Of a DNA stretch of 64,000 bases, positions 9,885 to 18,345 are shown piece by piece; positions within the stretch are counted from its first letter, which is position 1; every line of letters starts with the position of its first letter. Position numbers and translations under genes: made by a program. The notes under the pieces are model-generated. The model did no database searches. It saw only the letters and a list, made by a program, of their open reading frames with translations, and was not told the DNA's origin. This DNA comes from Rs1 sp000416275 (GTDB lineage Bacteria; Pseudomonadota; Gammaproteobacteria; Pseudomonadales; Balneatricaceae), in NCBI GenBank assembly GCA_965243635.1, contig OZ251574.1, forward strand, positions 3,100,001 through 3,164,000. The letters are read 5' to 3'.

Positions 9885-12179
9885 TTAAGCCGGTTTAACA
9901 GGTGCTTTATCTAGGATTACTTCAGAGGCAGCCGCAGCTACAGCCGCATGCAGCTCCTTAGGCACTGAATCAGGTATTTGCACTTCCACGCGACGCTTGG
10001 CAAATTCAATATTATTTTCTGCGAACAGCTGTTGTACTCGTACATAGATTTCTTTGCGGATCATAAACTGGCCGCCAGGCTTGGCTGTAAACTTACCGCG
10101 AATTAACATCCCAATCTCATCGACCTCCAATACTCCCTGACTTTTAAAAGGCGCTATAAAATCTTTACCTAATTCAGGATGCTGCAATAATTCTTTACCC
10201 AACTTTTTAAACAGTTTCTTAATTTTATTAACATCGGTATCGTGAGGCACCCTAAAGCGCAGCTTCATGATTACCCAGTCGCGACTGAAGTTGGTGAGCG
10301 TTGAAATTTCACCATAGGGGATAGTGTGTTGCGCCCCCAAATGATGGCGCAGCCTTAAAGAGCGTAATGCGATGCGCTCAACGGTGCCCTTAATACCGCC
10401 AACATCTACGTACTCCCCCATGCGAAAAGCATCATCAACCAAAAAGAACAGGCCAGACACAATATCTTTGACTAAAGTTTGAGCGCCAAAACCAATCGCT
10501 AAGCCAATGACACTGGCGCCTGCCAATAGAGGTGTGGTGTTAACTCCCAAGCTGGCAAACACCCCAAACATGGCAAATACAACAATCACGAAAGCCGCAG
10601 ACACTCTCAAAATTGGCAGTACTGTTGCCATTCTCGATAAGCCAACCCCTCCTTCGGATTCTTCCTCTTCTACATCTGGATTTTCAGCCGTTAATTTATA
10701 AGCGATATATATATCTAAAAACAACCAGACTACATAAGCTAATACAGGTACTGAAACTAATTCAATAAAGATCGCCAAGATGTACTCTGCCGTCCCCTGC
10801 TCAGAGAGGCTGCTATAATCAACCCCCCATAAAATTGATAAGCCAAACAAGCTGACACTGGCAAGTAATAATTGTAGCGCATGATTAACCTTGTCTTGTA
10901 TTTCATACTGAAAGGATATTTGACGCTCGCTTAGCTGATCATTGACCGGCAAAAAATACTCCACTGCAGCAAGGACCCCCATGTTTAAAAAAGGTAAGAA
11001 ATTAATAAAAACTAATGTAAAGGCCGCTGCATCAATATAATCTTCCTTTAAACCGAAATTCGCCAGCACATACTCTAGGGACAGCCACACCAAAACACTG
11101 ATAATTATCACCATTTTTGGCCACGTCCGAATAAACCATAACTGTGATTGAGAAACTCTATCCCTGCCATTAAGTAGCATTTCTTCAAAGATATGCCTTG
11201 AACGCCAAACTAACCAGATAATTGAGCAGTAGAATAATAAATTAAACCAAAACCCGATACGACTGGAGCCCGGCCCAAAACCCAAGCCTAAATCGCGACT
11301 CCAATCTAAAAAGATATCCGAAGCGGCAATCAGCGAGATGATGATCAGCCTATTGGTGAGAATCTCCGCTTTAGGACATTTTAATTTATACAGTCTCAAG
11401 GTTTTATCTTTGGGCGAGAGTAATAAAGCAGCAATTAAAAACGCCAACTTAGCGATAAATATATAGTCGAGTATCGCCTCGGCAGTTATTTCTTCAATGT
11501 CGTTGAGAATCAACTCCTCAATCAGTGTCGCTGCAACAACATAAAATAACAGTAAGTTTAGCAGCCTGACGAATAACAACTTAGCTAGAGCATGCAGCTT
11601 ATTTTTTAAGCTGGGAAGTTTATTGTCTAAAGTTATATCAAACTTTTTACGTAAAAATGCGGCGAGTAAAAAATCCAGGATAAAAGCAATCCCCAAACAA
11701 ATCGACAACTTGGTAAAGAAGTTAACTAAATAAGCGTAACCAACTCGATCTTGACGAAAATTTGCTGCTATATTGCGCAGTGTATTCGCCATATTCGAGG
11801 TCAATTCAGCGGTTCTTTTAAAGGAGCTCTTTAATCGTTTAATTCCCTCTTTTAAAGTCACTGCATCGCTCGTCACCTGCTCATTTTGTTGTTTGTCCGC
11901 CAGTCCATTGAGCTGTTTATTGAGCATTGTTCGCACTTCTTTATCCGACAAATCAGATAGCAACACCGCCACCGATTCTCGAGTCAAAGTGACTGGTAAC
12001 ATGATTGGTTGCTCAATCACAACACTGGTGACTGTTTCTGAGGTCTCTGCATAGCTAGCACTACTAAAGATCAATAAAGTCATAGAAAGAAATGCGAAAA
12101 ACACTTTGAAAAAAGTAACTATTGAAACGTTAAAAATGCCGATAGTTTGGCGGAACCGAACAGTTTGTAATTTAAACAA
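9885..12179 (-). CDS. Large MscS-family mechanosensitive channel
   Basis: A 764-residue inner-membrane protein with a signal-like N-terminus, a periplasmic helical region (about 40-150), about ten membrane segments, and a C-terminal MscS core. The core contains LLAGASVIGLAIGFGAQTLV, GLFFLVDDAFRMGEYVDV, GTVERIALRSLRLR and IPYGEISTLTNFSRDW. The size and layout resemble E. coli YbiO more than small MscS. It should open under hypo-osmotic stress. The start is ATG 12179. It is transcribed alone, away from the convergent glycerate kinase gene. The specific subfamily is an inference. Confidence 0.88.
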   Translation of the reverse strand: MFKLQTVRFRQTIGIFNVSIVTFFKVFFAFLSMTLLIFSSASYAETSETVTSVVIEQPIMLPVTLTRESVAVLLSDLSDKEVRTMLNKQLNGLADKQQNEQVTSDAVTLKEGIKRLKSSFKRTAELTSNMANTLRNIAANFRQDRVGYAYLVNFFTKLSICLGIAFILDFLLAAFLRKKFDITLDNKLPSLKNKLHALAKLLFVRLLNLLLFYVVAATLIEELILNDIEEITAEAILDYIFIAKLAFLIAALLLSPKDKTLRLYKLKCPKAEILTNRLIIISLIAASDIFLDWSRDLGLGFGPGSSRIGFWFNLLFYCSIIWLVWRSRHIFEEMLLNGRDRVSQSQLWFIRTWPKMVIIISVLVWLSLEYVLANFGLKEDYIDAAAFTLVFINFLPFLNMGVLAAVEYFLPVNDQLSERQISFQYEIQDKVNHALQLLLASVSLFGLSILWGVDYSSLSEQGTAEYILAIFIELVSVPVLAYVVWLFLDIYIAYKLTAENPDVEEEESEGGVGLSRMATVLPILRVSAAFVIVVFAMFGVFASLGVNTTPLLAGASVIGLAIGFGAQTLVKDIVSGLFFLVDDAFRMGEYVDVGGIKGTVERIALRSLRLRHHLGAQHTIPYGEISTLTNFSRDWVIMKLRFRVPHDTDVNKIKKLFKKLGKELLQHPELGKDFIAPFKSQGVLEVDEIGMLIRGKFTAKPGGQFMIRKEIYVRVQQLFAENNIEFAKRRVEVQIPDSVPKELHAAVAAAASEVILDKAPVKPA

Positions 12180-12419
12180 CTTTATACCCTTGCGTGGTGA
12201 TTTTAAGAAAAGTTCGATCTATTTACGATAGCAACCATCTGGCCTCCCTATACATCGGGGACTTGCCCAGTGGGCCTTTAGGCAACGATACCGTTTTTTT
12301 ACAAAACATAGCAATAATATTATTATTCATCATACCAAAATTTTATTAATTTGGTACTTCCTCAATAAGTCTATTTGCTCTGATTTCGGATAAATCTCAT
12401 TGGCGGCTTTACTTATTTA

Positions 12420-12599
12420 GAGACCTCTGCATAACGTTGCGAGCGAAGGTAAGACAAGGCAAAAAACGGCGAGATAGCGGAATCAGTGTGCCCCTCTTTA
12501 TGGGTATGACTGGTGCAAATGAGTATATTGAGCCGGTTTTTAACGCCGTATTACCGAGCGCAGCTATCATACTCTTTGGGTAAGTTATGCAGAGGTCTC
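12420..12599 (+). repeat. Family B MITE-like repeat
   Basis: 180 bp with inverted ends GAGACCTCTGCATAAC..GTTATGCAGAGGTCTC. The flanks ATTTA (left) and ATTTG (right) match at four of five positions, consistent with a 5-bp target duplication. No coding capacity. It lies between the MscS-type gene and a small unknown frame; I see nothing else in 12180-12694. Confidence 0.85.
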
Positions 12600-12694
12600 A
12601 TTTGAGTACTTAAACAAGTGCCGTACACTGTATCGGATACCTATTAAAAATATAAAAACTGAGCAAGAGTAACCTTTCACTTATGTACATAAGT

Positions 12695-12862
12695 TTACGC
12701 TAATTGACGGGGAATACGGTTGCGTTTTTGTGCTAGCTGCTTATATTTATGCTTCTTCTCGAAGTGATACCCTAATCTATCAAACGCTTCATTAATTTCT
12801 CGATAGACTTGTGACTCACTTGCCCTGGTAAATGACGGGGGGAGAATAATTGACCCTTGCAT
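12695..12862 (-). CDS. Small hypothetical protein, 55 aa
   Basis: An open frame starting at ATG 12862, with AAGG about 8 nt upstream. It encodes a basic, helix-rich peptide: PPSFTRASESQVYREI, then FDRLGYHFEKKHKYK, ending KRNRIPRQLA. I do not recognise the family. Normal residue use and a ribosome site support it, but its size and its position among repeats leave doubt. DUF454 lies upstream on the same strand. Confidence 0.4.
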   Translation of the reverse strand: MQGSIILPPSFTRASESQVYREINEAFDRLGYHFEKKHKYKQLAQKRNRIPRQLA

Positions 12863-12883
12863 AAAATAACCTTATATTTAATA

Positions 12884-12952
12884 CCTGAATCCGTAGCTGC
12901 AAAGCAAACAAAGCGCTGCTGCTATGTGGTGCAATTAAACCACTCATTCAGA
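12884..12952 (+). repeat. Family A repeat, deletion derivative
   Basis: A 69-bp remnant beginning CCTGAATCCGT and ending CACTCATTCAGA, with only the middle piece GCTATGTGGTGCA retained. Both sides carry TAATA (12879-12883 and 12953-12957), a 5-bp direct repeat as in intact copies. Confidence 0.6.
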
Positions 12953-13034
12953 TAATATATTAAAACGTAGCTCTTACATTTTAACAAGCAAAAATCAGGC
13001 CAACTAGTTGTTTGTCGATTAAATAAGTAGCGAT

Positions 13035-13421
13035 CTAGTTTTTTGTTGCGGGAACTTCACTGATTGTACTCCAGATAAAACCTAACAAACCCACCATCAT
13101 CAACACCAAAAAACACTGTAAGTAAAAAATCTTAACGATAATAGTAGAAACAGAAAAACTTAATAATATTAACAAAGTAGCTTTTATTTTAACTTTTTTA
13201 GGTATGCATCTATGTTGCTGCCAATCATTAATCATTGGGCCAAAGTAGCAATGCTGCAATATTTTTTGATGAAGTGTAGGTGATGATTTAGCAAAACAAC
13301 CTACGGCAAGTAGTATAAAGGGAGTAGTTGGTAGCAACGGCAAAAATATGCCGATTACCCCGGTAACAAAAAAAACTACTCCTAGTATGTAAATCACTAG
13401 CCGTTTTATAGAATTTTTCAA
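13035..13421 (-). CDS. DUF454 (YbaN) inner-membrane protein
   Basis: 128 residues with the DUF454 signature near the N-terminus (LGVVFFVTGVIGIFLPLLPT, then TPFILLA), followed by FAKSSP and CIPKKVKIKA, and two further hydrophobic segments. Three to four membrane helices are expected. E. coli YbaN is the named relative; its function is unknown. The start ATG 13421 is the first Met of a typical MKNSIKR leader. It is a single gene flanked by repeats. Confidence 0.88.
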   Translation of the reverse strand: MKNSIKRLVIYILGVVFFVTGVIGIFLPLLPTTPFILLAVGCFAKSSPTLHQKILQHCYFGPMINDWQQHRCIPKKVKIKATLLILLSFSVSTIIVKIFYLQCFLVLMMVGLLGFIWSTISEVPATKN

Positions 13422-13464
13422 CAGAATTACCTTTGCAAGATGTACGAGTCTATAGATGTTAGTC

Positions 13465-13553
13465 TAAAAACCCATAGCTTCAGTGGGTATTTTTCTAATC
13501 GCTGTAGAACCAAGAGCTTGCGCTATATGATACAGTGAAGACACTGATTCAGG
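13465..13553 (+). repeat. Family A repeat, right half only
   Basis: It carries CCCATAGCTTCAGTGGGTAT, AGAGCTTGCGCTAT and the end ACTGATTCAGG. The left arm is missing. A family B copy follows 13 bp later. Confidence 0.7.
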
Positions 13554-13566
13554 TATACATAATACT

Positions 13567-13767
13567 GAGACCTCAGCATAACTTACCCAGGGGGTATGAT
13601 AACTGCGCTCGGTAATACGGTGTTAAAAACGGCTCAATATGCTTATTCACACCAGTAATACCCATAAAGAGGGCATACTATACCCAAAGAGAGGGGCACA
13701 CTGATTCCGCTATCTCGCCGGTTTTTTGCTTGCCTTACCTTCGCTCGCAACGTTATGCAGAAGTCTC
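13567..13767 (-). repeat. Family B MITE-like repeat, inverted orientation
   Basis: A 201-bp copy with ends GAGACCTCAGCATAAC and GTTATGCAGAAGTCTC, flanked on both sides by ATACT (13562-13566 and 13768-13772), an exact 5-bp duplication. It is longer than other copies because of an internal insertion rich in CCCAAAGAGAGGGG. It ends about 30 bp before the acetyltransferase start. Confidence 0.88.
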
Positions 13768-13796
13768 ATACTATTACTTTTAATCCAGGGAATCCA

Positions 13797-14372
13797 ATGA
13801 AAGAAAATCCAATTTTAAGCAGTCTTAGATTTATCCTAAAGCCGATTGAAGACAACGCTTACTCTAATTCGCACTTAATTGAAATGATGCAAGACGAGCG
13901 TGTACAGCGCTATATAAGGGGAAATGCCCTTAATGATGATGAAGTAGTGATAGGATTGGCCAGATTCCACAGCATAAATAACAGCAACGGACTAGGCTTT
14001 TGGCTGATTTATGACGATCATCAAACCTGTGTGGGGATGTGCTTGTTGAAACCAATGCCCACCGAACAACCGACAGGTTTTATCGAGACAGGTTACTGGA
14101 TAAAACCCGAGCACTGGGGAAAGGGAATCGCTGCAGAAGCTGCCAAAAGAATGGTTGAATACGCTTTCGTTGATCTAAATTTAAAACGCGTGACTGCGGT
14201 AGTTAACCCAGAAAACATTGGCTCTATTAAATCGCTAGAGAAAGCGGGCTTAACTCGCAGCGGAACAATAGTCGCCTACGGCACTGAATTACCCTTTTAC
14301 TCGATAGTTAACGAGTGTACTAAAATGACCGGCACGCTGATCGCTAACCCAACAAACGGCAGAATAGAGTGA
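13797..14372 (+). CDS. GNAT N-acetyltransferase (RimJ/RimL-like)
   Basis: About 191 residues from ATG 13797, which has AGGGA 6 nt upstream. The frame is open further upstream, but only through the family B repeat, so a longer start is unlikely. GNAT motifs are present: FIETGYWIKPEHWGKGIAAE (acetyl-CoA loop region), then AAKRMVEYAF and RVTAVVNPENIGSIKSLEKA. This is the Acetyltransf_3 pattern that acetylates amines or protein N-termini. The substrate is unknown. Confidence 0.85.
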   Translation: MKENPILSSLRFILKPIEDNAYSNSHLIEMMQDERVQRYIRGNALNDDEVVIGLARFHSINNSNGLGFWLIYDDHQTCVGMCLLKPMPTEQPTGFIETGYWIKPEHWGKGIAAEAAKRMVEYAFVDLNLKRVTAVVNPENIGSIKSLEKAGLTRSGTIVAYGTELPFYSIVNECTKMTGTLIANPTNGRIE

Positions 14373-14522
14373 CTATTACTATCAGTAACCCGCTTTACAA
14401 GACAAGCAAACACCTATTTCGCAGCGTTTGATCAACAGCGAAAACTGCTTAAAAACTTAGCAATTAGATTGCGAGTCCATGCCGCGGAACGTCCATTGAC
14501 CCAAGCTTAACACTACTAAATC

Positions 14523-14541
14523 TGGTTGTTTTAAAACAAAC
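14523..14541 (-). terminator. Hairpin downstream of dppDF
   Basis: GGTTGTTTTAAAACAAACC is a near-perfect palindrome in the convergent gap between the acetyltransferase and the dpp operon. It could end transcription from either side. No long T-run follows, so this is tentative. Confidence 0.35.
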
Positions 14542-14657
14542 CCTCAGTACTAGTAAGCCCCTGTTGAGTCAATGAACCGTTCTGGCGACCAGATCATTTA
14601 TCAGCTAAAAATCGCCACCTTTTAACTCTAGCTACTCTGTTATTGAAAAACACTCTT

Positions 14658-16328
14658 TTAGAATTCCGATAAATCGGGAACCACCCACTCTTTACCGGGA
14701 ACAGCAGCCAATAAACTCTTAGTGTATTCATGCTGCGGGTTATTGAAAACATCATAAGTAGCTCCGTACTCGACGATTTCTCCCAACTTCATCACTGCGA
14801 TGTTGTCACACACTTGGGCCGCCACTCTTAGATCATGAGTAACGAACAGCATTGCCAGATCCATCTTGATTTTTATTTCATCCAATAATTCAAGCACTTG
14901 CGCTTGTACCGAGACATCCAAAGCTGACACTGCCTCATCGGCAATCAACAATTTAGGGGACATAGCCAGCGCCCTGGCAATTCCTATACGCTGTCGCTGC
15001 CCACCGGAAAACTCATGCGGATAGCGCTTCAAAGCATATTTATCCAAGCCTACTATTTCTAGCAGTTGCTCTGCTTTTTTCCATGATTGCGCTTTAGGTA
15101 CACCGTGTATAGTGGGACCCTCGGTAATAATATCACCAATTTTGCGTCTTGGATTGAGTGATGCATAGGGATCTTGAAAGATCATCTGGATATTTTGTCG
15201 GATCGGCATCATTTCTGCGTTACTGAGCTTTAACAGATCTTGCCCTTGAAAATCTATAACGCCACTATTCGAGTCGTGTAAGCGAATAATACACCGACCC
15301 ACTGTCGACTTACCAGAACCGGATTCACCGACTAGACCTAAGGTCTCACCTTTGCGAATCTCTAGGCTGATGTCTTTAGAGGCGTGCACCACACGTCCTA
15401 CATTGCCAAACATATCCTTTTTAGCCGACCCATAAGTTTTAAATAAATTTCTAACGCAAACCACCACCTCTGAAGTGATAGGCGCTTTTTTCTGAGCGCC
15501 CAACTTAGGTACGGTAGAGATTAGTTTACGAGTGTAGGGGTGTTGCGGACGATTTAAAATTTCCTCTGCACTGCCCTGCTCAACAATTTTACCGAGCTTC
15601 ATCACAATCACGCGATCTGCTATTTCAGCGACGACCCCAAAGTCATGGGTAATAAAGATCACCCCCATATTTCTGGTTTTTTGCAGGTCCGCCACCAGCT
15701 TTAGAATTTGTGCTTGAGTAGTAACATCCAGTGCAGTCGTTGGCTCATCGGCAATCAACACCTTCGGCTGTAAAGCCAAAGCCATCGCAATCATCACTCT
15801 TTGGCGCTGCCCGCCAGAGAGTTCAAATGGATAGCTGTTGCCGATAATATGCGGATCGGGTAGCCCAACATCATCGAGCATTTCAATTATTTTGCTTTTA
15901 ACCTCTTTTTTGGACAACTTTAGATGATGTGACTGAAAAACTTCTTCCAACTGCTTAGTCACTTTCATCACCGGATTAAGTGCGGTCATCGGCTCCTGAA
16001 AGATCATCCCGATTTTACTACCACGGATTGATTGCATGTCCGCATCACTGATACTAACTAGGTCCCGACCTTCGAAAATAATTTCACCTGCGGCCACTTT
16101 AACGTGCGGTTTAGGCAACAGCCCCATTACCGCATTGGATGACATGGATTTCCCAGAACCTGATTCACCGACAATACAGAGTATTTCGCCGGGAAATAGC
16201 TCAAAACTGACATCTTCCACCGCGAAGGGACGATCGGCACGCGCAGGTAAGGACACACTTAAATTTTTAATCGATAAAATAGCTTGTTTATTAGAATTTG
16301 CTAGATTTTCATTAATCTCACTCATCAC
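14658..16328 (-). CDS. Dipeptide ABC transporter, fused DppD-DppF ATPase
   Basis: A 556-residue protein with two complete ABC ATPase domains in tandem. Domain 1 has Walker A GESGSGKS near residue 55, signature LSGGQRQRV and Walker B VLIADEPTTALD. Domain 2 (from about 290) repeats GESGSGKSTVGR, FSGGQRQRIGIARAL and LLIADEAVSALD. The oligopeptide-transporter C-terminal segments (HPYTRKLISTVP, HEYTKSLLAAVP) are present in both halves. E. coli makes DppD and DppF separately. It is the last gene of the dppA-B-C-DF operon and powers di/oligopeptide uptake. The start is ATG 16328 or 16325, 8 nt after dppC. Confidence 0.93.
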   Translation of the reverse strand: MMSEINENLANSNKQAILSIKNLSVSLPARADRPFAVEDVSFELFPGEILCIVGESGSGKSMSSNAVMGLLPKPHVKVAAGEIIFEGRDLVSISDADMQSIRGSKIGMIFQEPMTALNPVMKVTKQLEEVFQSHHLKLSKKEVKSKIIEMLDDVGLPDPHIIGNSYPFELSGGQRQRVMIAMALALQPKVLIADEPTTALDVTTQAQILKLVADLQKTRNMGVIFITHDFGVVAEIADRVIVMKLGKIVEQGSAEEILNRPQHPYTRKLISTVPKLGAQKKAPITSEVVVCVRNLFKTYGSAKKDMFGNVGRVVHASKDISLEIRKGETLGLVGESGSGKSTVGRCIIRLHDSNSGVIDFQGQDLLKLSNAEMMPIRQNIQMIFQDPYASLNPRRKIGDIITEGPTIHGVPKAQSWKKAEQLLEIVGLDKYALKRYPHEFSGGQRQRIGIARALAMSPKLLIADEAVSALDVSVQAQVLELLDEIKIKMDLAMLFVTHDLRVAAQVCDNIAVMKLGEIVEYGATYDVFNNPQHEYTKSLLAAVPGKEWVVPDLSEF

Positions 16329-16335
16329 TGCCTCC

Positions 16336-17247
16336 TTAGCTTTTCGCGGTTTTCATTTTAGGATCGAGTGCATCACGCAGCCCATCACCAATTAAATTGA
16401 TCGACAATACGGTAAAGAGTATCGCCAATCCGGGTATTCCCATCATCCAGGGATCAGATAATATGTACTGTCGGGAGTCGGCTAGCATTGTTCCCCACTC
16501 TGGAGACGGCGGCTGTGCACCCATCCCTAGAAAGCCCAGCGCAGCTGCATCCAAAATTGCCGAGGAAAAACTCATGGTTGCCTGAACTATTAATGGCGCC
16601 ATACAATTTGGCAATACATTAATAAACATTAGCCGCCAGGTAGATGCACCCATAGATTTACTGGAGGAGACATAATCCTTACCTAGCTCTGATAAAGCTT
16701 GGGCACGGGTCAAACGCACAAAGTGCGGAATAAACACCACCGCAATAGCAATCATCGCATTCTCTAGGGAGGGTCCTAAAATAGCCACTAGCGCCAGTGC
16801 CATTAATAAGCTTGGAAAAGCTAAGATAATGTCCATTAAACGCATGATCAGGTTTTCAATGAAGCCACGGTTAAACGCGGCAATTAAGCCTAATACTATG
16901 CCGATAGTTAAACAAAAGAAGATCACGATAGAGCCGATATAGAATGAGTATCGAGAGCCATAGATCATGCGTGATAATTGATCACGCCCCAGCGCATCGG
17001 TACCAAATATATGCGTCCAAGAGCCTCCTTCAGCCCACACCGGTGGCATTTTCAAAACATCTCTATATTGCTCTATCGGATCATAGGGAGTGATCAGATC
17101 GGCAAATATCGCTACAAAGGCTAATATTCCAATAAAAACAAGGCCGTATAAGGCGCCTTTATTTTGTCTAAATTCAAACCAAAAGCTCGCTAAAACAGCC
17201 ATTAATGCCGATTGCTGAGCCTGATTCGGAGTTGATTCAACACTCAT
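16336..17247 (-). CDS. dppC: Dipeptide ABC transporter permease DppC
   Basis: 303 residues, inner membrane. The N-terminal OppC_N segment (FRQNKGALYGLVFIGILAF) is followed by HIFGTDALGRDQLSRMIYGS, five further hydrophobic helices and the EAA-type cytoplasmic loop ALSELGKDYVSSSKSMGAS. It ends with the WGTMLADSR and DGLRDALDPK region typical of OppC/DppC permeases. It is 2 nt from dppB and 7 nt from the ATPase gene, so it is co-transcribed. Confidence 0.92.
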   Translation of the reverse strand: MSVESTPNQAQQSALMAVLASFWFEFRQNKGALYGLVFIGILAFVAIFADLITPYDPIEQYRDVLKMPPVWAEGGSWTHIFGTDALGRDQLSRMIYGSRYSFYIGSIVIFFCLTIGIVLGLIAAFNRGFIENLIMRLMDIILAFPSLLMALALVAILGPSLENAMIAIAVVFIPHFVRLTRAQALSELGKDYVSSSKSMGASTWRLMFINVLPNCMAPLIVQATMSFSSAILDAAALGFLGMGAQPPSPEWGTMLADSRQYILSDPWMMGIPGLAILFTVLSINLIGDGLRDALDPKMKTAKS

Positions 17248-17249
17248 TT

Positions 17250-18263
17250 CTAATGTCCTTCCTTACGAATACGTGGATCGATAATACCGTACAACATATC
17301 GACAGTAAGATTTACAATGATAACGATGGTGGCGATTAAAATTAAGCCGCCTTGCACTACCGGATAATCACGACGGAAGATACTGTCGACCATCCACTTG
17401 CCGATTCCCGGCCAAGAGAAAATTGTCTCAGTTAAAATAGCGCCGCCTAACAACACACCGACAGACAAGCCGATAACGGTCACAATTGGGATCAGTGCAT
17501 TTCTAAAAGCATGTGCCATGGTCACCTTAAAGGGGCTTAGGCCTTTAGCGCGCGCGGTTTTAATAAAGTCTTCACTGAGCGTTTCCAGCATCGCTGAGCG
17601 ACTTTGCCGAGCAAAAGTAGCCATGGGGATAGTACCCAGCGCCACAGCTGGCAAAATCAAGTGCATCACCGCGGATTTAAAGGCGCCCTCTTCGTCGGAC
17701 AGCAAGCTATCGATCAACATAAAGCCGGTTGGAGTGTCGAAAAAATACAGCGCAGAGATTCTTCCCGATACTGGTGTCCAACCTAAATAGCCAGAGAAAA
17801 ACACGATCAACAGTAAGGCCCACCAGAAAAGTGGCATAGAAAATCCAGTTAACGAAATAGTCATTAGAGAGTGATCGAAGATAGTGCCACGCCTAACGGC
17901 TGCGTAAATACCTGCTGGGATACCGATTAATAACGCGAAAAATAGTGCGAAAAACGACAGCTCAAGAGTTGCTGGAAATAATTCAAAGAACTCCTCTAAT
18001 ACTGGTCTGCCGGTAACGAAGGAATTGCCAAAATCACCTTGGAGCAATTGACCTATATAATCTAGATATTGCTTCCAAAGTGGCTGGTCATAGCCAAAAG
18101 CATGCATAAGCTCGGCATATTTTTCAGGGGGCAAGCCTCTTTCGCCAGCCATTATTAAAATGGGATCGCCTGGTATAACGTGAATGAATGCGAAGGCGGC
18201 TAAGGTTATACCTATGTAAGTTGGGATCAATACCAACATACGTCGGAATAGAAAACTGAACAT
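17250..18263 (-). CDS. dppB: Dipeptide ABC transporter permease DppB
   Basis: 337 residues beginning MFSFLFRRMLVLIPTYIGIT, the usual DppB/OppB opening. It has the HVIPGDP motif, the EAA loop (DFIKTARAKGLSPFKV), and the conserved end TVDMLYGIIDPRIR. Six membrane helices are expected. It pairs with DppC to form the inner-membrane channel. A strong hairpin lies between dppA and this gene, so its expression is probably lower than that of dppA. Confidence 0.93.
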   Translation of the reverse strand: MFSFLFRRMLVLIPTYIGITLAAFAFIHVIPGDPILIMAGERGLPPEKYAELMHAFGYDQPLWKQYLDYIGQLLQGDFGNSFVTGRPVLEEFFELFPATLELSFFALFFALLIGIPAGIYAAVRRGTIFDHSLMTISLTGFSMPLFWWALLLIVFFSGYLGWTPVSGRISALYFFDTPTGFMLIDSLLSDEEGAFKSAVMHLILPAVALGTIPMATFARQSRSAMLETLSEDFIKTARAKGLSPFKVTMAHAFRNALIPIVTVIGLSVGVLLGGAILTETIFSWPGIGKWMVDSIFRRDYPVVQGGLILIATIVIIVNLTVDMLYGIIDPRIRKEGH

Positions 18264-18302
18264 TATTTTGTCCTGTAGGAAAAATTTGATTCTATAGATG
18301 CA

Positions 18303-18328
18303 AACAAACCGGCATCGGCCGGTTTGTT
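18303..18328 (-). terminator. Hairpin between dppA and dppB
   Basis: AACAAACCGGC pairs with GCCGGTTTGTT around a short loop. Only A/T-rich sequence rather than a clean T-run follows on the minus strand. Such hairpins after a binding-protein gene usually stabilise its mRNA or let only part of transcription continue into the permease genes. Confidence 0.7.
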
Positions 18329-18345
18329 ATTTAATCTAAATATTA

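Noticed and set aside
12420..12599. Family B as a classical REP/BIME
   Set aside because: Length near 180 bp, long terminal inverted repeats and 5-bp target duplications fit a MITE, not a 20-40 bp REP palindrome.
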